Origin: SZUA-35 sp964351995
GTDB taxonomy: Bacteria > Actinomycetota > Acidimicrobiia > Acidimicrobiales > SZUA-35
Direction of reading: 5' to 3'
NCBI GenBank assembly: GCA_964351995.1
Contig: CAYGQE010000022.1
Location: 18,091-82,090 of the forward strand
Length of the DNA stretch: 64,000 nucleotides
Below the pieces are notes generated by a model. It searched no databases. It was not told where the DNA came from and saw only the letters and a list, made by a program, of their open reading frames with translations. Shown piece by piece: positions 24,726 to 32,800 of this stretch. Within the stretch, counting starts at the first letter, position 1; each line of letters opens with the position of its first letter. The position numbers and the translations under genes were made by a program.

Positions 24726-25847
24726 GTGGAGACCATGAGATCAGACGACGAGGGCATTGCACCAGGCGAAGAAAAGCTGATCCCTGAATGGTCTGTCGAC
24801 GCCGATGACCAGATCATCGTGCTCGGCCTGGCGGTACTCGCCGCGTTCCTTGCCATCTTCGGCTGGAACACCCTGACAGGCGACGACGAGCCTGACACCG
24901 CACTCGACACCGCAGCAGAGGTCGTCGCCGGCCCAGCAGTCCTCGCCCCAGCGCTCGGCACGAACATCACGGTGCCAAGCGACGTCGATTCCGCTGACGA
25001 AGCGGCAATCGATGCCGGCGCAGCAGACGACAACAGCGCAGCCGACACCACCGAAGCCCCAGCAACCACCGCCGCTCCGACCACCAGGGCCCCAACCACA
25101 ACGACTCCCACCACCATCGCCGCTCCGATCGACCTGGCCCCCGACGTGGCCGCCAGCATCTCTGGCTTCTCGGGAGCAGCGAGCACTGTCGACGGGACCG
25201 CTGCGATCCTGACCGGCTTTGTGGGAACTGATGCCGACAAGGCAGCCGCCGGCAGCGATGCCGCCGCTGTCACCGGTATCACCAGTGTCGACAACCAGTT
25301 GGTGGTCCTCCAGCCCGACGTGGAGACTGCGCTGGCCGCCAACGTTGCCGACGCGGCGGTCGAGATGAACGACACCATTGCCACCGTGAGAGGCGAGGTG
25401 CCGGACGACGCAGCTCGCACCGCGGCGGTCACTGCCGCTGGCGCCGTTCCCGGCGTCGCCTCAGTCGTTGACGAACTGACCGTGCCCGAAACTGCCGTGG
25501 TGGCGCAGCTCAACGATCTTTTCGAGCTCGAGCCGATCCAGTTCGGCACCGGTTCGGCCACGATCCTCGATGCCAGCTTCGGCACGCTCGACCAAGCCGT
25601 GGCAATCCTCGGTGACAACACCACCGCCATCGACATTCAGGGCTACACCGACGTCCGGGGTCCCGAGGTGGCCAACCTCACGCTCAGCCAGGCCCGAGCC
25701 GATGCTGTGCTCGCCTATCTCGTCGACAACGGCGTCGACGGCGAGAACCTGCAAAGCACCGGCTACGGCGAGACCACCGAGTTCGGCGACGGCGACAGTG
25801 CCGATGCCCTTGCGGCAAATCGACGAGTTCGCTTCGAACTGATTTAA
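24726..25847 (+). CDS. Membrane-anchored BON-like/OmpA-family protein (ArfA/OmpATb-like)
   Basis: The 373-residue protein has a cytoplasmic start, one transmembrane helix (about 29-46), a long Ala/Thr/Pro linker (70-138), two BON-like repeats (about 140-190 and 195-255; TAILTGFVG, ATVRGEVPDD) and an OmpA C-terminal peptidoglycan-binding domain (265-373). The latter has FGTGSATILD, IQGYTDVRG, LSQARADAVLAYLVDNGV and NRRVRFEL. This order matches Mycobacterium ArfA/OmpATb. The domain probably tethers the membrane to peptidoglycan. Start is GTG 24726 or ATG 24735. A rho-independent terminator follows. Confidence 0.88.
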   Translation: METMRSDDEGIAPGEEKLIPEWSVDADDQIIVLGLAVLAAFLAIFGWNTLTGDDEPDTALDTAAEVVAGPAVLAPALGTNITVPSDVDSADEAAIDAGAADDNSAADTTEAPATTAAPTTRAPTTTTPTTIAAPIDLAPDVAASISGFSGAASTVDGTAAILTGFVGTDADKAAAGSDAAAVTGITSVDNQLVVLQPDVETALAANVADAAVEMNDTIATVRGEVPDDAARTAAVTAAGAVPGVASVVDELTVPETAVVAQLNDLFELEPIQFGTGSATILDASFGTLDQAVAILGDNTTAIDIQGYTDVRGPEVANLTLSQARADAVLAYLVDNGVDGENLQSTGYGETTEFGDGDSADALAANRRVRFELI

Positions 25848-25917
25848 TCCGGCACCCAATCGCTTCGGCCGGCTCGGTACTGCTCCCCTCCGCAGCATCG
25901 ACCGGCCGGGCACCCTC

Positions 25918-25969
25918 GACAGGTCTGGTGAGGAACTCCCTCCTCCGAGCCAGGCCTGTCGGCCTTTTT
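25918..25969 (+). terminator. Rho-independent terminator after the OmpA-family gene
   Basis: GACAGGTCTGG (25918-25928) pairs with CCAGGCCTGTC (25950-25960) through one G-T pair. A competing shorter stem AGGCC-TGTC-GGCCT (25952-25965) runs straight into TTTT. It sits 70 bases after the OmpA-family stop and before the PPOX gene. Confidence 0.75.
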
Positions 25970-26026
25970 GTGCCCAAGACCGGTGCGGCGACCCCCGGCG
26001 CCGCTGCCATGCCCTACATTCGACCC

Positions 26027-26575
26027 ATGGCTCCTCAGGTGGCAACAACCGATCGTGTCGACCTCCCTGAACTCCTCGAATTCGTCGGGCCCCGGCACCA
26101 GTGGGTGTTGGGCACGGTGAAGCGGAGTGGTTGGCCCCAGCTGTCTCCGGTCACTGGCGGCGCAACCTCCGCCGGCCACCTCGCCGTTGCCACCTACCCA
26201 GACCGGGACAAGTGCCACAACATCCGCCGGAACCCGAACGTCACGATCTGCGTGCTCAGCGATCACTTCGGCGGAGCGTGGGTGCAGATCGACGGATCGG
26301 CACGCGTCCTCGACATGCCCGAAGCGCTCGACGGGTTGGTCGACTACTACCGGTCGGTTTCGGGCGAACACCCGAATTGGGATGAGTACCGCGAGGCCAT
26401 GCACCGCCAGGTGAAGTCGTTGATCGTCATCACACCGCTCGAATGGGGCCCCATCGCCACCGGCGGCTTTCCCCCCAGCGTCGCCTCCATGATGCGCTTC
26501 GCTCAGCCAGACGACGCTGCCGCTCAGCCAGACGACGCTGCCGCTCAGCCAGACGACGCTGCCGCTCAGCCAGAC
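26027..26575 (+). CDS. PPOX-class F420-dependent oxidoreductase-like protein, 3' end lost in assembly gap
   Basis: The readable 183 codons start at ATG 26027 (ATG 26009 is possible). The N-terminal 155 residues match the PPOX F420 family: LLEFVGPRHQWVLGTVKRSGWPQLSPV, AVATYPDRDKCHNIRRNPNVTICVLSD, WVQIDGSARVLD and VIVITPLEWGP-like end. Such proteins bind FMN or the deazaflavin F420. The usual length is about 130-150 residues; here the frame continues into tandem DDAAAQP repeats that run into the N run. The stop is hidden: sequence beyond the gap is antisense to the amidase. Confidence 0.8.
26501..26575. repeat. 21-bp tandem repeat abutting the assembly gap
   Basis: Three exact 21-base copies (26501-26521, 26522-26542, 26543-26563) and 12 bases of a fourth end at the first N. 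In the PPOX frame each unit encodes a DDAAAQP heptapeptide. The repeat is the probable cause of the scaffold break; its true copy number is unknown. Confidence 0.95.
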
Positions 26576-26675
26576 NNNNNNNNNNNNNNNNNNNNNNNNN
26601 NNNNNNNNNNNNNNNNNNNNNNNNNNNNNNNNNNNNNNNNNNNNNNNNNNNNNNNNNNNNNNNNNNNNNNNNNNN
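26576..26675. other. Assembly gap of exactly 100 N
   Basis: One hundred undetermined bases. The round number suggests a placeholder for an unknown distance. The 3' end of the PPOX gene and any terminator lie here. From 26676 to 26720 there are only 45 bases before the amidase stop. Confidence 1.
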
Positions 26676-26720
26676 GAGTAGCTTGCCGTTTCTGTCACGA
26701 ATTGCGCTCAGTTCCGGTCG

Positions 26721-28151
26721 TCATCCGAGACAGACGGGCGGGATTCGGCGGTCGACGAGGAGCTGTCGTTCCAACGTGAGTGCCGCCCGCAGCACCTCGG
26801 CGTCTCGATGCGGACCACCAACGAGCTGCACGCCAACCGGCAGACCATCGGGGTCGAACCCAGCTGGCAACGAAAGCGCCGGCATGCCGAGCGTCGTGAT
26901 CCGACAGACCGACCGCATCCAGTCGATGTAGCGATCGCACGCGACCCCATCGACCGACATCGGGTATTCGAGCTCGATCGGGAATGGCGATACCTGCGTC
27001 ACCGGAGCGATCAGGAGATCGAACCCGGAAAAGAACTCGACCGCTCGACGCCACAGCACCCCGATGTGGGCGTGAGCACAAGCAACGTCGGCGCCGGTCT
27101 GCGCTTGCCCACGATGAAACTCTTCTTGGATCGTGGCCTTGGTTTCACCGATTCGCTCGGCGTCGTCCGCCAGCTTGCCATTGGCGAACAGATAGGAGCG
27201 AATGACCTCGAAGGCTTCGTCGGCGCCGCTGAAATCAGGCTCGACACTCTCGACAGTCCAACCGAGCCCAGCAACGCTTGCTGCGAACTCCTCGACAACA
27301 CTGGCAACGTTCGCGTCGACGGGCAAGCCGCCAACCGTGGGGCTGTAGGCAACGCGCAACGGGCGATCGACAGGCATCGGGGCAACCGACAGGCCGAAGT
27401 CTCGACTCAGCGGGTCTCGAACATCGGGCTCGCTGATCACGCTCAACAGCAGCGCAAGATCGGCAACCGTCCGCCCCATGGCTCCCTCGACTCCGAACGT
27501 CGAGCGTGACACACCGGCTCCGACCGAGGGCACAGCGCCAGGGCTGGCCCGGAAGCCAACGACGTTGTTCCAGGCCGCCGGATTCCTGAGCGAGCCGCCC
27601 ATGTCACTGCCATCGGCGATCGCCACCATTCCTGTGGCCAAAGCGACCGCGGCTCCGCCGGATGAACCGCCGGCTGAGCGCTCGAGATCCCACGGGTTCT
27701 TGGTCATGCCGTAGACCGGGTTGAAGGTGTGTGAGCCAGCACCGAGCTCTGGCGTGTTGGTCTTGCCGAGCGCCACGGCGCCAGCATCCTTCATTCGGCT
27801 GACGAGCAAGCTGTCCGCTGCGGGTCTGTGGCCTTCGTACAGCGGCGACCCGTAACACGTGACGAAGTCAGCGGTGTCGGTGAGATCTTTGTGGGCGGTG
27901 ACCAGGCCGGCGAGCGGGCCGACCTCCTGCCCATTTGCTCTGGCTTCATCGACGGCGCCGGCTCGGACCTCAGCCACGGACAGATCCATCGCAACGATGG
28001 CATTCACCGATGGGTTGATCGCTTCGATTCGCTCGATGTGGGCGGCGAGCAACTCGCGAGCAGAGACCTCCCGAGCCGTCAACAGATCGAGCTGCTCATG
28101 GGCGGAGAGGTCGCAGACAGAAGAAGACGAGGAGGAGGAGGGTCCGGTCAC
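26721..28151 (-). CDS. Amidase (amidase-signature family)
   Basis: The 476-residue enzyme has the Ser-cisSer-Lys triad of the family: Lys in GLVTAHKDL, cis-Ser in IADGSDMGGSLRNPA, and the nucleophile in the Gly/Ser block RSAGGSSGGAAVALATGM. Further blocks GKTNTPELG and FGVEGAMGRTVADLALLL agree. It resembles general acylamidases; a GatA role is unlikely because no gatB/C are nearby. Start is GTG 28151, 6 bases after the cydB stop, followed by a run of seven Ser codons. It could be cotranscribed with cydAB. Confidence 0.9.
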   Translation of the reverse strand: MTGPSSSSSSSVCDLSAHEQLDLLTAREVSARELLAAHIERIEAINPSVNAIVAMDLSVAEVRAGAVDEARANGQEVGPLAGLVTAHKDLTDTADFVTCYGSPLYEGHRPAADSLLVSRMKDAGAVALGKTNTPELGAGSHTFNPVYGMTKNPWDLERSAGGSSGGAAVALATGMVAIADGSDMGGSLRNPAAWNNVVGFRASPGAVPSVGAGVSRSTFGVEGAMGRTVADLALLLSVISEPDVRDPLSRDFGLSVAPMPVDRPLRVAYSPTVGGLPVDANVASVVEEFAASVAGLGWTVESVEPDFSGADEAFEVIRSYLFANGKLADDAERIGETKATIQEEFHRGQAQTGADVACAHAHIGVLWRRAVEFFSGFDLLIAPVTQVSPFPIELEYPMSVDGVACDRYIDWMRSVCRITTLGMPALSLPAGFDPDGLPVGVQLVGGPHRDAEVLRAALTLERQLLVDRRIPPVCLG

Positions 28152-28157
28152 GCCCCA

Positions 28158-29204
28158 TCATCGACTGATTTCGCGCAGCCGGGCAAGAGAGCTCTCGGGA
28201 TGCACGTCATTCGTCGACAGGTCGCCGTCGTTGGTGAGCCGCAGCATCCAGATCAACGCCGGAACAGCGGTCACTCCGGCGATGAGGAACGCAACGATCA
28301 ACGCCCACAGCGTCGCATCGGCGCCGGCGGCGTCAGCAATCTCGACCTGATCGACGAGCATCCAGGGGTATTGGCCAACGCCCCAGCCCAGCACGATGGC
28401 GACGACGGCCAGCGTCGCAGGGACTCTCGCCGCTTCGGCCCGACCCTTTCGGAGCAGCCACATCGCACCAAGGCCCCCAACGGCACTGAGCACCACCAGC
28501 GGCGCACCCCAGCGTTCGAGACCATCAGCCAACGTCACGGCATCAGTTTCGAGCACCACGATGCCGGCCAGCGACACGACGCCGAGCAGACCGCCGGTCA
28601 GCAACGCTCGCTTGGTGAAGGCATCGACCAGCGCCGGTTCATCGTCGCGAGCGGCGTCAGCGGCAAGAAAGACCGCGGCCAGCCAAGCGCACGTGCCCAC
28701 GGCGAGGACACCCCCAAGGACCGACGTCGGATTCAGCCACACCGTCCAGGGGTCGACATCGCCGTCGAGCGGGACGCGCCCAGAAGCCAAGGCGCCGGCC
28801 GCTGCACCGAAGAAGAACGGGGTGATGAGTGACGACGACGCAAACAACACACCGAAGTACCGGGCCTGACCGAGTGTCGAGGACGACTTGCGAAACACAA
28901 ACGCACCACCGCGAAAGATGATGCCCACTCCGGCGAGGATGAACGGGATGAACAAGGCGGTCATCACTGCAGCGAAGACGTCGGGGAACCCGGTCCAGAG
29001 AAACACCAACACGAAGATCAGCCAAACGTGGTTGGCCTCCCACACCGGCCCGATGCTTCGATCAATTCGCTTTCGGGCGGCCGCACCCCGCTCAGCGTCA
29101 CCGGCGAGGAGATCCCACATACCCGAACCGAAGTCGGCTCCTCCGAAGACCGCATAGGCGAGCACCCCGATCCAGATGATCGCCACGATCACATTGGCCA
29201 ACAT
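28158..29204 (-). CDS. cydB: Cytochrome bd ubiquinol oxidase subunit II
   Basis: CydB is the membrane subunit that pairs with CydA in the high-affinity terminal oxidase. The 348-residue product starts MLANVIVAIIWIGVLAYAVFGGADFGSGMWDLLAG (family block), then RKRIDRSIGPVWEANHVWLIF and FPDVFAAVMTALFIPF, with eight to nine hydrophobic helices. The ATG at 29204 overlaps the cydA stop in TGATG. Length is a little shorter than the E. coli protein (379). Confidence 0.95.
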   Translation of the reverse strand: MLANVIVAIIWIGVLAYAVFGGADFGSGMWDLLAGDAERGAAARKRIDRSIGPVWEANHVWLIFVLVFLWTGFPDVFAAVMTALFIPFILAGVGIIFRGGAFVFRKSSSTLGQARYFGVLFASSSLITPFFFGAAAGALASGRVPLDGDVDPWTVWLNPTSVLGGVLAVGTCAWLAAVFLAADAARDDEPALVDAFTKRALLTGGLLGVVSLAGIVVLETDAVTLADGLERWGAPLVVLSAVGGLGAMWLLRKGRAEAARVPATLAVVAIVLGWGVGQYPWMLVDQVEIADAAGADATLWALIVAFLIAGVTAVPALIWMLRLTNDGDLSTNDVHPESSLARLREISR

Positions 29205-30625
29205 CAGGCATCCGCCAACTCAGAATCGGAACGACCATGCAATTCGGGATCGGCCAGTGGTTCAGGACCGTAGGGCGTCCCAGGGTCCTCCCCTTTGCGC
29301 CACCGGGCAGACATGGCTCGCAGTACCACCACGGCGGAACCAGCGAGCCCGGAGTAGACGATGATCAAACCAATCAGCAACCAACCAATGCCCTGACGTG
29401 GCGTGACCGCCTCGCTCACCAGCATCACCTGCTGAGCAATCCATGGCTGCCGGCCCACTTCGGTGGTGGTCCAACCCGCTTCCAGCGCAATGACCGCTGC
29501 GGGCCCCGCGGCGGCAACCGCCCACAAGAACCAGCCCTGCATCGGGAGCCCACCACGCTTCCAAGCTTTCCAGCCGCCGAACGCTGACAGTGCAAGCAGC
29601 GCCGTGCCGAGCCCGACCATCAGCTGGAATGACAGGTGCACGACGTTCGCTGGGGGTCGGAATTCCTCGGGCGTTGCGTCGAGCCCCTCGATTTCGGCGT
29701 TGGGGTCGAACTCCTGCAGAAGCGACGTCAGCTTCGGGATCTCGATCGCAAAGCGCTTCTCGCCGTCAATCAGAATCCCACCGATGGTGAAGGGCGCACC
29801 CTCGGTGGTTTCCTCGAGCAGCTCCATCGCTGCGAACTTGGTCGGTTGAGAGGCCGCCACGTTGCGGGCGGCGATGTCACCGGTCAGCAGCTGAATGGGG
29901 GCGGCAATGGCACCCACGGTGAAACCAATGGCAAGCCCCATCCGGTGCAGCCGATCGGTTCGGCCCCGCAACATGCCCACGGCGTACACCGACGCCACGA
30001 GAAAGCCGGTGACCAAGTACGTCGCAGGCAGCATGTGCAGGAACTGCGGAAGCAGCGCACCATTGAACATCGCGGCCCACGGATCGATGTCGACGACCTC
30101 ACCGGTCGCTCGGTAGGTCTCGATGTCGAACCCGGCCGGCTCGTTCATCCAACCGTTGACGGCAAGGATGCAAAAGGTGCCGGCGATGCCCGAGAGCGTG
30201 ATCGGGATGAGCGTGGCGAGATGAACGTCAGATCGCAGACCTCGCCAGCCGTAGAGGTAGATGCCGAGGAAGATCGCCTCGAGAAAGAAGAACACGCCTT
30301 CGAAAGCAAAGGGCAGGCCGATCACATCGCCGAAGGTGCCCATCAGGCCCGGCCAGAGCAGGCCCATCTCAAAACTCAGTGCCGTTCCTGACACGGCACC
30401 GATGGCAAACAGCACAGCGGCGGCTTTCCCCCATCGCCGGGCCAGCGCCAAGGCATCGGGATCGTTGTGCTTGAGGCCTCGTCGGTGAGCGATGTAGATC
30501 AGGGCCGGAAATGCCACCCCGAGACACGACAAGATGATGTGGAAGCCGAGCGAGAACGCCATCAGGTAGCGAGCCGCAAGCAGATTCGACTCGATGACTT
30601 CAGAGGCCTCAGCGGCCCAGATCAT
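29204..30625 (-). CDS. cydA: Cytochrome bd ubiquinol oxidase subunit I
   Basis: CydA carries the quinol site and haems b558, b595 and d. In the 473-residue product H29 (SLGFHIILS), H197 (LLPQFLHML) and M336 (FQLMVGLG) fit the haem ligands, and GRQPW is at 391-395. The Q-loop (about 250-325) is of the short type. The family start RYLMAFSLGFH and GWMNEPAGF are present. It is first gene of cydAB; no CydX was seen and no CydDC pair, though a single-chain ABC exporter is encoded 155 bases upstream. It would serve respiration at low oxygen. Confidence 0.95.
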   Translation of the reverse strand: MIWAAEASEVIESNLLAARYLMAFSLGFHIILSCLGVAFPALIYIAHRRGLKHNDPDALALARRWGKAAAVLFAIGAVSGTALSFEMGLLWPGLMGTFGDVIGLPFAFEGVFFFLEAIFLGIYLYGWRGLRSDVHLATLIPITLSGIAGTFCILAVNGWMNEPAGFDIETYRATGEVVDIDPWAAMFNGALLPQFLHMLPATYLVTGFLVASVYAVGMLRGRTDRLHRMGLAIGFTVGAIAAPIQLLTGDIAARNVAASQPTKFAAMELLEETTEGAPFTIGGILIDGEKRFAIEIPKLTSLLQEFDPNAEIEGLDATPEEFRPPANVVHLSFQLMVGLGTALLALSAFGGWKAWKRGGLPMQGWFLWAVAAAGPAAVIALEAGWTTTEVGRQPWIAQQVMLVSEAVTPRQGIGWLLIGLIIVYSGLAGSAVVVLRAMSARWRKGEDPGTPYGPEPLADPELHGRSDSELADA

Positions 30626-30780
30626 GTGGGATTCGATCGGTGCAGCGGCGACAACATGGTCTGAACGTAGCGCTCAGCGACGAACCGACAGGCACATGAT
30701 GCGCCCGGCCATGGGTCACGTCACAGCAGTACGCGATGACACGAAAACGGCGACAGAACAGCCCTCTCGAAACAGCGCTT

Positions 30781-32646
30781 TCAGACTGCAGGCGTCTCGT
30801 CGCGAACGAGCCGGTGATAGAGGTCGGAGTAGAGCCCCTCGTTGTCGAGCAGCTGATCGTGCGTTCCGGTTTCGACCAGCACGCCCTCTTCGAGGACCAG
30901 GATCTGATCGGCATCGGTGATGGTGGAAAGACGATGAGCGATGACGATCGCCGTTCGACCCTCGAGCGCTCGGGCAAGCGCTTCCTGCACCAGCGCTTCG
31001 TTCTCGGAGTCGAGGTGGCTGGTGGCTTCATCCAGAATCACGATGGCCGGGTTCTTCAGCAGCATGCGGGCAATGGACAACCGCTGCTTCTCACCGCCAG
31101 AGAACCGGTAGCCGCGCTCACCCACAACGGTGTCGTAGCCGCCGGGCAACTTGGCGATCGTGTCGTGAATCTGCGCCGCTTCGCACGCTGCAATGAGTTC
31201 GGCATCGGTGGCGTCAGGCTTGGCGTAGCGAAGATTGCCGGCAATCGACTCGTGGAAGAGGTGCGGGTCCTGGACCACGACCCCAATCGACTGACGAAGG
31301 CTCTCCTGGGTGAGGTCACGCACGTCCATGCCGTCGATCAGCATGCGCCCCTCGGTCACGTCGTAGAGCCGCGGGATCAGGTTGGTGATGGTGGTCTTGC
31401 CTGCGCCGGATGGCCCAACCAGAGCGACGAGTTGACCCGGTGCGATGTCGATGTCGAGCTCGCGGATGACCGGCGCCATGTCTTCGTCAGAGATCGTCGA
31501 CGAAGGCGTCTCGAGGGAAGGAATGATCGTCTCGGTCGACAGCGGATAGCGGAACGAAACCTTGTCGAAGGTGACGCGACCCTCGGCACGGTCGAGCACG
31601 GTGGCGGCCGGACGATCGACGATCGGAGAAGGAGCGTCCAACACTTCGAAGACCCGGTCAAAGCTGACCAAAGCTGTCAAGACGTCGATGCGGGCGTTGG
31701 TGAGACCGGTGAGTGGTTGGTAGATCCGGCCAACGAGCAAGCCCATCGCTGCGAGCTCACCCGGTTCGATCGAGCCCTGGATGGCGAACAGGCCACCGAG
31801 GCCGTACACGAGCGCCGTGCCGATCGAGCCGAGCAGGCCAAGCATCACCATGAACCCTCGGGTGAAAAGCGCAGACCGAATACCGATGTCACGGACCTGA
31901 GCTGCCCGGTTCGAGAACTGTTCGGCTTCGTCGTTCTGCCGGCCGAACAACTTCACCAGCAATGCACCCGACACGTTGAAGCGTTCGGTCATGGTGGCGT
32001 TCATGGCGGCATTGTGTTCCATGCCCTCGCGGGTGATGGCTTGCTGCACCCCGCCGATCTTGCGGTAAGGCAGGACGAACACAGGGGTGAGAACCAAGGC
32101 AAGCAGCGTCAACCGCCACTCGAGGAAGAGCATGGCGGCCAACGTGGTCACGAGCACGATGACGTTGGAGACAACGGTGCCAAGCGTGGCCGTGAGCGCC
32201 CGCTGGGCACCGATGACATCGCTGTTCAGCCGGTTGGTGAGCGTGCCTGTTTGGGTCCGGGTGAAGAAGGCCAATGGCATGCGCTGCACGTGATCGAACA
32301 GTGCCGACCGCAGATCGTAGATGACACCTTCGCCGATGATCGACGACCAGTAGCGCTCGACCAGCGACAGCACGGCGGAAACGATGGCCGAGCCAACGAT
32401 CAAGATCGCGTACAACGTGAGGAGCGAACGATCCTCGTTCGGAATGACATCGTCGAGGATCCGACCGAACAGAATCGGGGGCACGAGGCCCAGCACGGCC
32501 TGACCGATCGTGGCCAGCAGGAAACCCGCGACCATCCAGCGGTAGGGCTGCGCGAATTTCCACACACGCAGCGCCGCTGCTCGTTCGATCTTCGCGTCCT
32601 TCACAGAGTCGCGGTCTCGGGGCCAGATTGAATGCATCGCCATCAT
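30781..32646 (-). CDS. ABC exporter, fused permease and ATPase
   Basis: The 621-residue half-transporter has six transmembrane helices (residues about 35-325) and a C-terminal ATPase. Motifs: Walker A GPSGAGKTT, Q-loop VVVQDPHLF, signature RFSGGEKQR, Walker B IVILDEATS and the switch His in IVIAHRLSTI. It would act as a homodimer in lipid, drug or peptide export; it is of the MsbA/MdlB type. CydDC-like function (haem/thiol export for cytochrome bd) cannot be excluded given cydAB downstream, but no second half-transporter is present. The start is among closely spaced ATG codons (32646-32634). Confidence 0.9.
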   Translation of the reverse strand: MMAMHSIWPRDRDSVKDAKIERAAALRVWKFAQPYRWMVAGFLLATIGQAVLGLVPPILFGRILDDVIPNEDRSLLTLYAILIVGSAIVSAVLSLVERYWSSIIGEGVIYDLRSALFDHVQRMPLAFFTRTQTGTLTNRLNSDVIGAQRALTATLGTVVSNVIVLVTTLAAMLFLEWRLTLLALVLTPVFVLPYRKIGGVQQAITREGMEHNAAMNATMTERFNVSGALLVKLFGRQNDEAEQFSNRAAQVRDIGIRSALFTRGFMVMLGLLGSIGTALVYGLGGLFAIQGSIEPGELAAMGLLVGRIYQPLTGLTNARIDVLTALVSFDRVFEVLDAPSPIVDRPAATVLDRAEGRVTFDKVSFRYPLSTETIIPSLETPSSTISDEDMAPVIRELDIDIAPGQLVALVGPSGAGKTTITNLIPRLYDVTEGRMLIDGMDVRDLTQESLRQSIGVVVQDPHLFHESIAGNLRYAKPDATDAELIAACEAAQIHDTIAKLPGGYDTVVGERGYRFSGGEKQRLSIARMLLKNPAIVILDEATSHLDSENEALVQEALARALEGRTAIVIAHRLSTITDADQILVLEEGVLVETGTHDQLLDNEGLYSDLYHRLVRDETPAV

Positions 32647-32707
32647 CGTCGGGCCAGGCTAGGGACTCTCACCAATGCGTAGGGCACCAAGTCAGAAAAC
32701 CTGCAGT

Positions 32708-32721
32708 GACCAATTCTGGTC
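32708..32721. promoter_or_regulatory. Palindrome upstream of cheA
   Basis: GACCA-ATTC-TGGTC, a perfect 5-bp inverted repeat, lies 80 bases before the cheA start in the 154-base gap between the divergent ABC exporter and the chemotaxis operon. Its arms share GACC/GGTC with a second inverted repeat at 32767-32787. It could be an operator; no -35/-10 pair is convincing. Confidence 0.35.
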
Positions 32722-32766
32722 GGCTTCCCGCCCTCATACCCCTCGCCCCCGGCCCGAGTCTTGGAT

Positions 32767-32787
32767 CTGACCTACTTACGTGGTCAG
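32767..32787. promoter_or_regulatory. Inverted repeat just before cheA
   Basis: CTGACC (32767-32772) and GGTCAG (32782-32787) are perfect complements with a 9-base spacer, ending 13 bases before the cheA ATG. In mRNA the stem would lie next to the AAAGGG ribosome-binding site (32788-32793), so it may act as a translational or DNA-level control element. Confidence 0.35.
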
Positions 32788-32800
32788 AAAGGGCTGGCAG

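Noticed and set aside
25844..26698. Open frames on both strands spanning the N run
   Set aside because: They are bridged only by undetermined bases and, on the minus strand, are antisense to the PPOX gene.
30736..32631. 631-codon plus-strand open frame
   Set aside because: Antisense of the ABC exporter with Walker A, signature and Walker B motifs on the minus strand; the plus product is His/Arg/Asp-rich with no domain.
30781..32646. ABC exporter as CydD or CydC
   Set aside because: Only one half-transporter is encoded, it is 155 bases away, and its sequence reads as a general MsbA/MdlB-type exporter.
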